This document shows, piece by piece, positions 1 to 9,852 of a DNA stretch of 64,000 nucleotides. Below the pieces are notes generated by a model. The model saw only the letters and a list, made by a program, of their open reading frames with translations, searched no databases and had not been told where the DNA came from. Each line of letters starts with the position of its first letter. Position 1 is the stretch's first letter. Position numbers and translations under genes: made by a program. The stretch spans positions 2,700,501 to 2,764,500 of the forward strand of contig CANTUR010000383.1 in the NCBI GenBank assembly GCA_947683625.1, written 5' to 3'. This DNA is from Mallotus nudiflorus (lineage: Eukaryota > Streptophyta > Magnoliopsida > Malpighiales > Euphorbiaceae).

Positions 1-220
1 CCAATCACCATCAAAGTTTCGATCTTTACCAACAGATCTTAAAAGGCTATCCTGAATTAAATTATTTCACCACAAAACAACATTCAATCAATCATCAAAA
101 CACAAAAATCAAAACCAAACCCATATGCACCAGCCTAAAGTCAACTAAAAAAACAAATTCAAACAAATCAAAACACAAAATAATAAATCCTAAATGCAAG
201 ATCTGGAATTGTAGACATAC

Positions 221-482
221 AAACAAAGGGAACGATGCAGAGGAGCAAAAGGAGGCCAGGACTATCGCCAAGAAGAGCATTGATAGGAGTATAAAGAACG
301 GTGGCACTGGAAACAATTGTGGTAAGCAGAAGCTGAATAGAAAGAATCCCATAAACCTTACGGATCAATCCCCAACGCAATTGATTCTCTCCAGCGCCCA
401 AACCTGGATACAAAGTCTCCCCATTTCCTGCCTCTAGATCAACCTCTTTCTCTTTGGTACTCAAGCTCGTGAATTCGTACAT
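221..482 (-). CDS. LIFEGUARD / Bax-inhibitor-1 family protein, exon 1 (partial gene)
   Basis: First coding exon of a gene that continues off the left edge. The chosen ATG (482-480) opens with MYEF and gives about 87 codons. An acidic, Lys/Glu-rich cytosolic N-terminus is followed by a motif (LRWGLIRKVYGILSIQ) typical of plant LFG proteins, then two hydrophobic stretches (residues about 46-66 and 74-87) that match the first two membrane helices of the BI-1/TMBIM fold. A GTATGT donor (220-215) ends the exon, and positions 1-220 would be intron 1. Known for the family: multi-pass ER or tonoplast membrane proteins that dampen cell death and affect calcium handling and fungal susceptibility. An in-frame ATG 24 codons upstream (554) exists, but family members start near the MY position. 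The remaining five or so helices lie outside the window, so integrity cannot be judged. Confidence 0.85.
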
Positions 483-1059
483 CTTTCCTCTTCTTTTTTC
501 CTTCAAAGCTTGATGAAGCCGATGGATGAATGAGAAAAATCCACGCACCTTCAATTGCCTTTGTTTATACGCGAGGTAAATGGCTGGTAGACGAAGACTT
601 CTAAGAATTGTGATTGACGCTTAACGTGACAGAGTGGTCTGTCTTGAAATGTGTAACAGACAAATAAGACCCTACCATGTGGGCCCCATGCGTGTTACAT
701 TGGGTATCCAACGGTGGAAGTTGGTTTCAAAGTACAGTATGCTGTGACGCTAACTTAATTTCCTTTGTCACTGTAGATTTGATGCGATTTTTCTTGTGCT
801 CTTAAAAGGCAAGGTTTGGAGTTTTGGGTTTTGGGCTTTTGCTAACAGCTATTGACAGGGCAATGGAATTGAAGCTTGACATAGCTGGATAACGATAACA
901 AATAGAGCAATCTTCAGATATCATTGATTCAATCCATTTTTTCACCTGTAAGTTCTATTTCTAGTTCCATTAATTTCTCTTTTGTATCTTCAATATTTAG
1001 CGATGGAAGAGGATAGCTATCAGGAGAAATTGTGAATTTTTTATATTGTTTTTGTTTCG
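483..1059. promoter_or_regulatory. Shared intergenic promoter between LFG (minus) and PPR (plus)
   Basis: 577 bp separate the divergent start codons of the LFG gene and the PPR gene, so both promoters and 5' UTRs must lie here. A pyrimidine-rich stretch precedes the PPR start. I see no clear TATA box at a convincing distance from either start and no other coding potential. Confidence 0.55.
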
Positions 1060-2874
1060 ATGGCTAGAGCTCCATCATCTATTGTGACTTTTCTTCGCCA
1101 AGGCCCTAGTAGGCAAAACTCTAGTACCCATATCAGAAAACTTACTATAGAACCTAAAAGTACTGACTTTGATAGAGAAGGAGTTAACCCAAATCAGAAT
1201 CAGGAAGTTATTCAGAGTGTGAAGCAGCACTTCTCTGATATAGCTAAGCAAGTTGCTAATATCACTAGAAGAAAACCCAAATGGGTGCAGACTCTATTGT
1301 TAGATTTCCCTTCTTTTAGTTTTACTGATCGCCAGTTCTTTTTTGAGTTTTTGAAGCACCAAAACAATGTATTTCTTTCATTGAAGTTCTTTGATTGGCT
1401 GCGATTGAATTGTAATTTTGTACCTGATCACGTATCATGCAATGTACTTTTTGATTCACTTTTGGAGGCTAAGGCTTGTAATGCAGCAAAATATTTTCTT
1501 GAAGTTTCGGGGTTTAGTCCTGAGCTGAGCTCATTAGAGCGTTACATTTGTTGTCTTTGTGAGGGTGGATTGGTTCAGGATGCAGTTGGTGTGTTTGTGA
1601 AATTGAAAGATATTGGAGCATTCCCATCAATAACGACATGGAATTTGGCTTTATTGGGTTGTCTTAATGTACAAAGGACTGATCTTTTTTGGAAGTTATA
1701 TCATGATATGATAGAATATGGGGTTTCGGCAGATGTTGAGACCTTTGAATATCTTATCCGAGCTTTTTGTATTGATGGTCATATTATGGAGGGTTATGAA
1801 CTTCTTATGGAGGTCTTAGAAAATGGATTTGTCCCTAGAAATGTTACTTTCAATGCATTGATATCTGGGCTTTATAAGCAGAGAAATTATAGTAGAGCAT
1901 CTGAGCTTCTTCACACAATGATTGTCAAGAATTGTGCTCCTGATATTTTTACATATCAGGAGGTCATTAGTGGACTTTGCAAGAATAGATTGTCACTCGA
2001 GGCTTTTAGGGTTTTCAACAATCTTAAAGACAAAGGTTATAACCTGGATAGGGTCACATACACAACAATGATTCATGGTCTCTGTGAGATGGGATGGCTT
2101 GATGGTGCTAGGAGACTTTGGTTTGACATGATAAATAAGGGCATTATTCCAAATGAGTATACTTACAATGCACTGATTCATGGGATTTTTAAGAATGGAG
2201 ATGTTGAAGAAGCTATGAATCTGTACAAAGAGATGCATGACCGAGGCTATGGGGAAACCACAGCAACCTATAACATGATGATTTCAAATCTGTGCTTGCA
2301 TGGAAGGGCAGAGGAGGCTGCTGGCTTGTTTGATGAAATGCAACAAAAGGGAATTGTTCGGGATGTTATCTCATATAATGCTCTAATCAGAGGCTTTTGC
2401 AAAGAAGGAAGGTTAGATGAGAGTAAAAACCTATTTCATGAGCTACTGGCACAAGGTTTACAGCCATCAACTTTATCTTATATTCCTCTTATTGAGAAGC
2501 TGTGTGAAGTTGGGGACATGAAAGAAGCAAAACAGTTGTGGATTGATATGCAAAACAGGGGTCTGAAGCCAAAGGCATGTGATTACGATCACTTCATTAC
2601 TGCATTATGTGAACAAAACTATCTGACAGAGGGGATTGAATGTCTAGTTGCTATGCTGAAGGATAAACTCTTACCGCAAAAGACAACTTTTGAGAGATTG
2701 GTTCAGCGCCTTTCACAAGGTGAAATGTTAGATGAATCTTTGTTTGTTTTAGGTAGCATGTTTAGGAGAGGTTACTCTCTTGAAGTAGGCATATACAATT
2801 TTTTGATCAGTAAACTTTGCAGAGGTAATACTTTTCCTTCTGAAACATGTCTAGACAGGATCCTTGAAAATTAA
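1060..2874 (+). CDS. Pentatricopeptide repeat protein, P class, intronless
   Basis: Single-exon ORF of 604 codons. The N-terminus is rich in Arg and Ser and poor in acidic residues for the first ~30 positions, as expected for a mitochondrial or plastid targeting peptide. From about residue 185 to 590 there are roughly eleven consecutive 35-residue PPR motifs, recognisable by repeats of the form TYNALIxGxxKxGxxxEA followed by Lx-x-GxxPD/N. No E, E+ or DYW extension follows, which places it in the P class. Known for the family: sequence-specific RNA binding in organelles for stability, splicing, processing or translation. The target RNA cannot be read from this sequence. The reading frame is intact, and lack of introns is usual for plant PPR genes. 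It may be orthologous to Arabidopsis At5g18950, but that is from memory and unverified. The stop is followed by AT-rich 3' UTR-like sequence. Confidence 0.96.
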   Translation: MARAPSSIVTFLRQGPSRQNSSTHIRKLTIEPKSTDFDREGVNPNQNQEVIQSVKQHFSDIAKQVANITRRKPKWVQTLLLDFPSFSFTDRQFFFEFLKHQNNVFLSLKFFDWLRLNCNFVPDHVSCNVLFDSLLEAKACNAAKYFLEVSGFSPELSSLERYICCLCEGGLVQDAVGVFVKLKDIGAFPSITTWNLALLGCLNVQRTDLFWKLYHDMIEYGVSADVETFEYLIRAFCIDGHIMEGYELLMEVLENGFVPRNVTFNALISGLYKQRNYSRASELLHTMIVKNCAPDIFTYQEVISGLCKNRLSLEAFRVFNNLKDKGYNLDRVTYTTMIHGLCEMGWLDGARRLWFDMINKGIIPNEYTYNALIHGIFKNGDVEEAMNLYKEMHDRGYGETTATYNMMISNLCLHGRAEEAAGLFDEMQQKGIVRDVISYNALIRGFCKEGRLDESKNLFHELLAQGLQPSTLSYIPLIEKLCEVGDMKEAKQLWIDMQNRGLKPKACDYDHFITALCEQNYLTEGIECLVAMLKDKLLPQKTTFERLVQRLSQGEMLDESLFVLGSMFRRGYSLEVGIYNFLISKLCRGNTFPSETCLDRILEN

Positions 2875-4091
2875 ACTGGACATTCCTGTCTGTAGCTTCA
2901 ACAAAGAAAAAACACGCCATTTTCCTCACAATTGATTATTTGTTTATTTATTTTAACACATTCGAGAAGAAAGTCTTCCTTTTGAGTTATTGGTTTAGCA
3001 GAGGTTTGATCCCTGCTTGTACTAAGAATCCAGGACATCTTATTTGAACAGATATTGTTCATGCCCGATGGGAGGCTTGAAGAATTGAATTCCCAAATGA
3101 ATTCCTTTTGATCAAAGATGTTGATGAATAAGATTAATTTGATCAATTGGAGCTTTCCTATACTTGTGTAAACACCCATATCAAGGCAGCATATCATTAC
3201 TCCACAACTCTTTCAAATTTTTTTTATTCATCATAAAATTATCAGCTCAACCATGTTACTACTCCAAATTCAGCAAAGAAGATTGTTAATAATTTCAAGA
3301 AAGTGTAGTTGGGTTGGGAGATGCTGGGACTCGTTTTAACTGTACAAGTGTTTAGCCATGAGCACTCCTCTAGTTAAATGCTGTTAGGACTTAAAATTAT
3401 ATCTTGGGTTGTACTTCTTTTGATCAACACTGTTTATTGATTTTTTTTTCTATTTTTCTGAAAAAAAGGGAAATGGTTAAGAAATAAAAATGTTTAACCA
3501 GTATTTTACACAAGTCATTTTTCTAAATAAATATTAAATGGTAAAAAAACAAATTAAATTCACTTTTCTTTCAATTATTTTCTTTATTTTCTATTTACAA
3601 TACCACTTATCTTTCCCCTCATATTATCAAAATATGAGCAAATTTATTATTGCTTTATAGGCCACTAGTATTAAAAAAAAACCAAAATAACAATGTGACT
3701 AAAAACTTATGACATGCAACAATTATAAATGTAAAATTTGTACAATTAAACCTCAATAATATGATTATATTTTTCATCGGTATTTAAAGATAAATAAACT
3801 CTAACTATATAGTATATTTCGAGCAAGGTAATAAAAAAAATGAATATTTTCTAACAACTTATTTTATATATTTTAATAGATAACAATTTTTTTTTAAAAA
3901 TAATTTCATATATAACAACTTAAATTTAAAACATCATTTAAATTTAAATAAGTAAATTTTATTTTAAAAAAAAGAGCAAATTTTATGAGATGTGGTTGTG
4001 CATAGGAAAAAGGTCAACCGTAGGCATTTGGCAAAAGACACACATCAACAATTTTGGCAGAACAAAAAAAAAAAAAAAAAAAAAAAAAAAA
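2875..4091. other. Intergenic AT-rich spacer with poly(A) tract
   Basis: Downstream flank of the PPR gene. The first ~550 bp probably hold its 3' UTR. The remainder is strongly AT-rich with no coding signature. It ends in an uninterrupted run of 28 A at 4064-4091, about 250 bp upstream of the FRS leader-intron donor. No transposon ends were recognised. Confidence 0.6.
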
Positions 4092-4755
4092 GGAGGGGCA
4101 GGCCAAGCCAGGCCAAGCTGCTTTCTTTCTCCTCTCAGATTGGTGTGCTAAAAATTACCAATTTCTCTGCTTGTGAATTGATTGTCTGCAATTTTTTTTT
4201 TACAATTCCTAATAATCAAATCTCAAAACCTTTTTTCTTTTCAATTTCACCACCTTCTCTTCTTCTCCTTCTTCTTCAATAATTGTATCTGTTCATGGGT
4301 TTCCATTCGACTTCAAATCTTTTCACCAACATTAGAAGGTAATTTTTAATCTCAAATTTTGTCTTCTGTAGGAACCCTAATTCAGCACTAATTTTTTTAA
4401 ATTCCTTTTCGATGATTTGCATTGATGGGTTTAATCGGAAGTTGTTAGTTTAATTGATTTATTTATGCGATTTAGTTGGATTTTTTTTTTCTTTTTTTTC
4501 TTTTTTGCGAGTATTAAGTAAACGATTCACTTGGGCAAATTCTTTTTCTTCTTCTTTTGCTTAAAATAGAGAGTTTGATTAGTTCATGGAAAGTGCCTTC
4601 TTGCTTGCTTTGTATTTGATTTCTAGTTGCAGCAATCAATGCCTGTTGCTATAGATAATGTTTTCACCATTTTTATTTTATTTAACTCAGCATTCGGATG
4701 CTACTGTAAATGCAGTTCAGATGCCAATCTTAATAATGATGAAGGTGGGAATGCC
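4092..4755 (+). promoter_or_regulatory. FRS gene 5' leader with a probable UTR intron
   Basis: A CT-rich leader (about 4240-4280) precedes an AAG/GTAATT donor at 4339-4340. Candidate acceptors are TTCTAG (ending 4626), CTCAG (ending 4690, after a long pyrimidine tract) and TGCAG (ending 4714). With the 4690 acceptor the translation start becomes the ATG at 4756. The in-frame segment 4639-4755 encodes an implausible hydrophobic, Cys-rich peptide that looks like translated intron. Confidence 0.6.
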
Positions 4756-7041
4756 ATGATTATAAAAGCTTATCCATTAGGCGTGATTCCAGTCAACAAT
4801 AGGGTCAATTTAGAGGAAGATGGGAACTCGGGGCTAGAACCATGTATGGGGCTAGAGTTTGATTCGGCTGATGATGCTCGTGAATTTTATAATGCATATG
4901 CACTGCAAAAAGGATTCCGAATTAGGATTGGACAGCTCTATCGATCACGCACGGATGGTACAGTTTCTTCAAGAAGATATGTTTGCGCAAAGGAGGGCTT
5001 TCAGCTTAATTCAAGGTCAGGCTGTCCAGCCTTCATAAGAGTGCAAAAGCGTGATTCTGGAAAATGGGTAATTGATCAAATAAAAAAGGAACACAATCAT
5101 GAACTCGGACTTGTGGATGAAAGTCATCCATCTGTTGTGCCACAGAGAACACCTAGAGCTAAGAAATCATCAACTGAGGCATCTCAAAAGCCTAAATTCA
5201 AGCTGCTTGATAATTTTGATAATGGGGGCCCATGTCCATCTGGTTTCGTTAATGCCAAACGGATTAGAAGAGAGGGGGATGAAGGGCTAGTCAGATCTGA
5301 ACCTCATGCAGGTCTACTCTTCAATTCAGCAGATGAAGCATATGGCTTTTATCAGATGTATGCGGAGGCTGCTGGATTCCGAATTCGGATTGGTCAGCTA
5401 TTTCGTTCAAAGAATGATGGGTCTATCACATCCCGACGCTTTGTGTGCTCCAAGGAAGGGTTTCAACATCCTTCAAGAGTAGGCTGCGGGGCATTTATGA
5501 GGATTAAGAGACAAGAATCTGGAAATTGGATAGTGGACCGTCTTCAAAAGGATCATAATCATGATCTTGAATTTCAAACAGGAACTCATAAAAAAAATTA
5601 TAATAATGCTCCAAAGAAATTGATAGATGATGTAAATCTTGGATTGGATGCTGTAGACATAGCCAAAATCAACAATGGTGACCCTATCGAGAGACCTCGA
5701 GAAAACATTATTGGAAGTGATTGGTACCGTTTACTTCTTGATTATTTTCAAGCTAGGCAAGCAGATGATACTGGATTCTTTTATTCAGTGGAGGTTAATT
5801 ATGGTAGTTGCCTGAGTGTTTTCTGGGCAGATGGCAGGTCTAGATTCTCATGCAGTCAATTTGGTGATGTCCTTGTGGTTGATACTTCATATAGGAAGAG
5901 CAATTATATGGTGCCATTTGCAACATTTGTTGGGGTGAATCACCACAAGCAGCCAGTGCTTCTTGCTTGTGCTCTAATTGCCAATACGTCAGAGGAATCT
6001 TTCACTTGGTTATTTCATACATGGCTAAGGGGAATGTCTGGATGTCGACCAAAATCTATTATTGCTGATCAAGATGTGGCCATCCAACAAGCAATTGCAA
6101 AAGTCTTTCCTGGGACCCATCATCGTTTTTCACTGTGGCAAATTAAGGCAAAGGAACGGGAGATTTTAAGGCCAATGCCCAATGAATTCAAATTTGAATA
6201 TGAAAAGTGCATATATCAGAGCCAAACATCAGTTGAACTTAATACCATGTGGAGTGCACTAATAAACAAATATGGGCTAAAGGATAACACTTGGCTTAAA
6301 GAAATGTATGAAAAGCGTGAAAGCTGGGTTCCAATGTATCTGAGAGGGAAATTCTATGCTGGCATTCTCATCAATGAAAGTTTGAAATCTTTCTTTGGTA
6401 CAGGTTTGACTGCTCAAACATCACTTGGAGAGTTCATTTCAAGATATGAGCAAGGTCTTGCACGACGTCGGGAGGAGGAAAGGAAAGAGGACTTTAACTG
6501 TTATAATTTGCAAGCTTTTCTGCAGACAAAAGAACCTGTGGAAGAACAATGTAGAAAGCTTTACACACTCACTGTGTTCAAAATATTTCAAAATGAACTG
6601 CTAGAGTGCTACAATTATCTAGGAATAAAGACTTATGAGGAAGGAACTGTTAGCAGATATTCAGTGCGGAGGTGTGGGAATGAGATTGAGAAACATGCTG
6701 TTACCTTGTGTGTATCCAATCTCAATGTTTGTTGTAGCTGCCAAATGTTTGAATTTGAAGGTATACTTTGTAGACATATTTTGAGAGTCTTCAACCTATT
6801 GGACATAAGGGAGATTCCATCTCGTTACATCTTACATAGGTGGACGAGAAATGCCGAGTATGGTACCATTCATGATGTTGAATCTGGTGTTAGTCCACTA
6901 GAACTGAAGTCAATAATTATGTGGAGTTTGAGAGAAACAGCCTGTAAATACATAGAAGCTGGTACATCATCTCTTGAAAAGTACAAACTTGCCTATGAGA
7001 CTATGCGAGAAGGTGGAAGGAAACTTCGCTGGCAAAGGTAA
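4756..7041 (+). CDS. FAR1-RELATED SEQUENCE protein (FRS7/FRS12-like)
   Basis: 761 codons from the ATG at 4756; an alternative in-frame ATG at 4639 would give 800. Domain order: FAR1 DNA-binding domain 1 (about residues 38-116, ending in HNHEL), a Lys/Arg-rich linker, FAR1 domain 2 (about 185-268, ending in HNHDL), a MULE transposase domain (about 372-465, with VDTSY and IADQD), and a SWIM zinc finger (about 651-680, CxC then CRH). Tandem FAR1 domains and a start of the form MIIKAYPLG are features I associate with the FRS7/FRS12 clade, whose length (~760-790 aa) fits. Known for the family: domesticated Mutator-like transposases acting as nuclear transcription factors in light, circadian and flowering control. 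Here the transposase fold is expected to be regulatory, not catalytic. The frame is open throughout. The stop codon overlaps a strong GTAAGC donor, so an alternative last exon (7264-7279) is possible. Confidence 0.92.
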   Translation: MIIKAYPLGVIPVNNRVNLEEDGNSGLEPCMGLEFDSADDAREFYNAYALQKGFRIRIGQLYRSRTDGTVSSRRYVCAKEGFQLNSRSGCPAFIRVQKRDSGKWVIDQIKKEHNHELGLVDESHPSVVPQRTPRAKKSSTEASQKPKFKLLDNFDNGGPCPSGFVNAKRIRREGDEGLVRSEPHAGLLFNSADEAYGFYQMYAEAAGFRIRIGQLFRSKNDGSITSRRFVCSKEGFQHPSRVGCGAFMRIKRQESGNWIVDRLQKDHNHDLEFQTGTHKKNYNNAPKKLIDDVNLGLDAVDIAKINNGDPIERPRENIIGSDWYRLLLDYFQARQADDTGFFYSVEVNYGSCLSVFWADGRSRFSCSQFGDVLVVDTSYRKSNYMVPFATFVGVNHHKQPVLLACALIANTSEESFTWLFHTWLRGMSGCRPKSIIADQDVAIQQAIAKVFPGTHHRFSLWQIKAKEREILRPMPNEFKFEYEKCIYQSQTSVELNTMWSALINKYGLKDNTWLKEMYEKRESWVPMYLRGKFYAGILINESLKSFFGTGLTAQTSLGEFISRYEQGLARRREEERKEDFNCYNLQAFLQTKEPVEEQCRKLYTLTVFKIFQNELLECYNYLGIKTYEEGTVSRYSVRRCGNEIEKHAVTLCVSNLNVCCSCQMFEFEGILCRHILRVFNLLDIREIPSRYILHRWTRNAEYGTIHDVESGVSPLELKSIIMWSLRETACKYIEAGTSSLEKYKLAYETMREGGRKLRWQR

Positions 7042-7894
7042 GCAATAAAACTTCACTTTAGGGCTAATTTTTGTAGTTTAAGCTTGTTTGTGGATAGTAT
7101 ATGTAAAAGTGTATTTTTCTGGCTCAGTGTTACTAGAGACTGGTCACTTGCAATGGATAATGATGTTTTCTGTTTTTCACGTTTTGTATCTGAATTGTAG
7201 TTCTGAATATCTTATTGTGTGCACTGTTTGTCTTAATTTTTTTTTTGTTGTGTACTTGGATAGACAGATGGAATGCTAATTGAGATAGCAGCAGTTCTTT
7301 TGAAAGTTCATGCATGCTCACATTCTACTAATTGTTTTCTGCTACTTGATGTGCTGAGGGCTGTTAGGCATTCTAACCCGAGCAGTTGATTCTGCTTTGC
7401 CTAGTGAATAAAGTCTGTTGGGGACATTGTTACTGCTGAACATTGAAATTTAAATCTTCAGTTACTTTGTAATTCTGTCGGTTTAGAAGGTCTATAAAAC
7501 TGACTAGATCCCGTGGAACAGTTGTCTCTGTTTAAAACCTTCCAATTTTTCTGTTCTTTTCACTCTTTTAGCATTCTTTGATCTGGAGTGGACCTTTTTA
7601 GTGAAAAAGCTGAGTCCTGGATCAGATATTGCCTCATAACATGTGCTGTAGGCCATTGGCTTATGTCATTTAGAACATTCGTTGGCTAATTATAAACCAG
7701 CCATCCCTTATAATTTGGATAATGATTGTAAAATTGATTCATATTGAGAAGACGGAAAACCCAAAAGTTGAAACCAAGAGATCTTTTTGTTAAAGGCATA
7801 GTCCAAAGTATCCTGCTTATGCTAAAGTTGTTTGAATTTTTCAGATAACTAAACAGTCAGCTTTTTTCCCCTTGCCAAATAATTTGAGAAAGAC
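7042..7894. other. Convergent intergenic region (3' UTRs of FRS and TBL genes)
   Basis: 853 bp between two convergent stop codons. It must contain both 3' UTRs. Positions 7038-7263 read as a plausible intron (GTAAGC at the left, a pyrimidine-rich tract and ATAG at the right). No other coding region is visible. Confidence 0.6.
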
Positions 7895-9278
7895 TTAATT
7901 GTACATGAGGGTTGCATGTAAGAGCTCATTCCAAGTATCAGGAACTCCGGGGAGGCACCAATGGCTACAGTCTGTGGCACAGTGGCCACCATAACCATAC
8001 GCTGAAGGATGGCCATCTTTTCTCATTTGTGAAAGGCTTGTGATGTTAAGCAAAGTGACCTGCTTCGAGATGGTTTGCAACACTCTTTCTACAATCGTTT
8101 GTGCTGGATGTGTACCTCCTGGATATTTAAGCTTCAAATATGGCTCTGTTTCTCCTCTGCAATTTTTTCCTGATAAATTGCCCCAGTCTGTTGAACTAAA
8201 CAAAAACAGGAAATGGTATTTATTAGAGAACACTGATAAAAGGCCGCTGTCAATAATGAGTTATTGATTAGGATCTAATCTGTAAGTATGTTATCTCATT
8301 TTCAAGATTCACTTACTTTCCATGATCTGGAGAAATACCCTGGAAGAAAACCTTGGTTTTAGTAGGATCAATATTGGATTGAATCCATCGTGCCCATGTA
8401 TTAAGTGCCTTCCGATAGGCCACAAATCGATCCATATCTTTGTATATCCTTTCTCCGTCTTCGATCAGATCCCATCTGCAAAATAATTTTCTATTAAGGT
8501 TTTCTTGCACCCATTGTTCATCATAGGATTCTTCAAGATGAGTTCTTATATTTTGGGATGGGTGTAGAAAAAGATCTTACGGTTGCTTTCTTCCTGTGTG
8601 AAGCCACCAATGCCATGTGTTGAATATCAAGGTGTCAGCTTCTTTCCACAAGTTTCCACTACTAATGGAGTCAAGTTTTAAAACTCTTCCATTTTTTTCT
8701 GCAACAGTGTCAACTAGAAGTGCATTCCTGGAGAGCATCAATGAAACGTTGTACTCCTGCAAATTATAAATCAATCTTAATAAGGCAGAACTAAAATGGT
8801 AGCAAATGAGAAGCAAAAGATAAACTTACTGTGAATTTGAATGTAGATAGGCCTCCAGTTCTCACTAAAGTGTACTTTGCTTTTGGTACTGCTGTGTACA
8901 GCAAGCAGTTAAGTGACTGCCATTGATTCAAACTTAAAGAATCTCCTACAAACATTATACTCTTCCCCTTCATTTTTGATAAAAAAAGCTTTCCATTGAA
9001 TCTGCATCATCAAAGGTATAGAAACATAATACAAGGAGTTAATTTTTTTTTTCTATCTCATTTTGATCCAACGTTTATCAAATGCAACTTAAATGAGGGA
9101 GAGTGTCATTGGTGCACATTCAGAGTGTGAACTAACTACTAGCAATGCTAGAAACATATTATGTATAAGCGAACATAAAAAAGATGATAATTTATGTTTG
9201 AGATGTTAAATTTTTTTCCCTCTTTTTACATGTAATTGATGAACAAAGGCATTGCTCAATGTTAAAAAACTGAAAAAA

Positions 9279-9316
<38 letters not shown>

Positions 9317-9589
9317 GATGAACCTTGGTAATCTGCATGAAGTTGGCTTCCACCTATAACTGAGATAGTGTTTGTCTGGTCGACCACTCTTTTGGCAATT
9401 AAATTCTTGAAGAATGAAAGGGCAATCAGATGCATTGTAAAGCGGGTAATGCGCATCATAAACCCATTGTCCTTGATAAAGATCACACCCTTTATTTTTA
9501 TTGCTTTCAACTACTAAATTTTGCATTCCATATACTTGCTGCATAAAAGAAGCTAAAAGCAATAGAGCAGCAAGAGCAATTGCTTCCAT
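7895..9589 (-). CDS. TRICHOME BIREFRINGENCE-LIKE (PMR5/DUF231) protein, five exons
   Basis: Exons on the minus strand: 9589-9324, 9001-8830, 8756-8581, 8475-8317, 8195-7895. Every junction is GT-AG and keeps frame, giving 357 codons plus stop. A cleavable signal peptide or signal anchor (about residues 1-21, Ala/Leu-rich) is followed by the PMR5 N-terminal domain starting KGCDLYQGQWVYD with paired Cys. Exon 2 holds the esterase-like GDS motif (FVGDSLSLNQWQSL), exon 3 the conserved FNTWHWWLHTGRK region, and exon 5 the DxxH motif in DCSHWCLPGVPDTWN. The Ser, Asp and His of the expected catalytic triad are all present. Known for the family: Golgi O-acetylation of cell-wall polysaccharides (xylan, mannan, pectin, xyloglucan). 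The compact length and TWHWW region suggest the TBL37-43 subclade, as an inference. The acceptor of exon 5 was chosen at 8196 because it restores the family pattern before DWG. The gene looks intact. Confidence 0.94.
9281..9312. repeat. (GA)n microsatellite in TBL intron 1
   Basis: About 15 GA units on the plus strand, read as (TC)n in the transcript. It lies inside intron 1, about 11 bases downstream of the exon 1 donor (9323-9322). Confidence 0.95.
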
Positions 9590-9645
9590 TGCACCTTGAA
9601 TAAAAGGACAGAGAGAATGAATTGACAAGGACCAACGAAGTATTT

Positions 9646-9662
9646 TTATGCTATATAAAACC
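9646..9662 (-). promoter_or_regulatory. TATA box of the TBL gene
   Basis: On the minus strand the sequence reads TTTTATATAGC, centred about 65 bp upstream of the TBL start codon. That spacing suits a TATA element with a short 5' UTR. Sequence from here to 9852 is otherwise featureless AT-rich promoter flank. Confidence 0.55.
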
Positions 9663-9852
9663 GTAGGTCACTTGATTGAGTGTGTATATATATATAAACA
9701 TGTCAAGTGCCTTATATAGATGCATACACCAGGTAAGAAATCTTCCAGGAATGGAATATCATAAATCAAGGTGTTCCCGAAAATTTCTCTGCTAATATTA
9801 TGGTGCTCGAATTGATGTTACCAAAGAATACTAGCGAGTTTACTTCTTGGGT

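Noticed and set aside
4627..4755. FRS start at 4627 or 4639
   Set aside because: 4627 is TTG, and the hydrophobic Cys-rich peptide up to 4755 looks like translated intron before a strong acceptor at 4690. The conserved start is the ATG at 4756.
9206..9323. Extension of TBL exon 1 into a Ser/Leu repeat peptide
   Set aside because: This is translation of the (TC)n tract in intron 1. The AAG/GTTC donor with the 9001 acceptor restores the family sequence.
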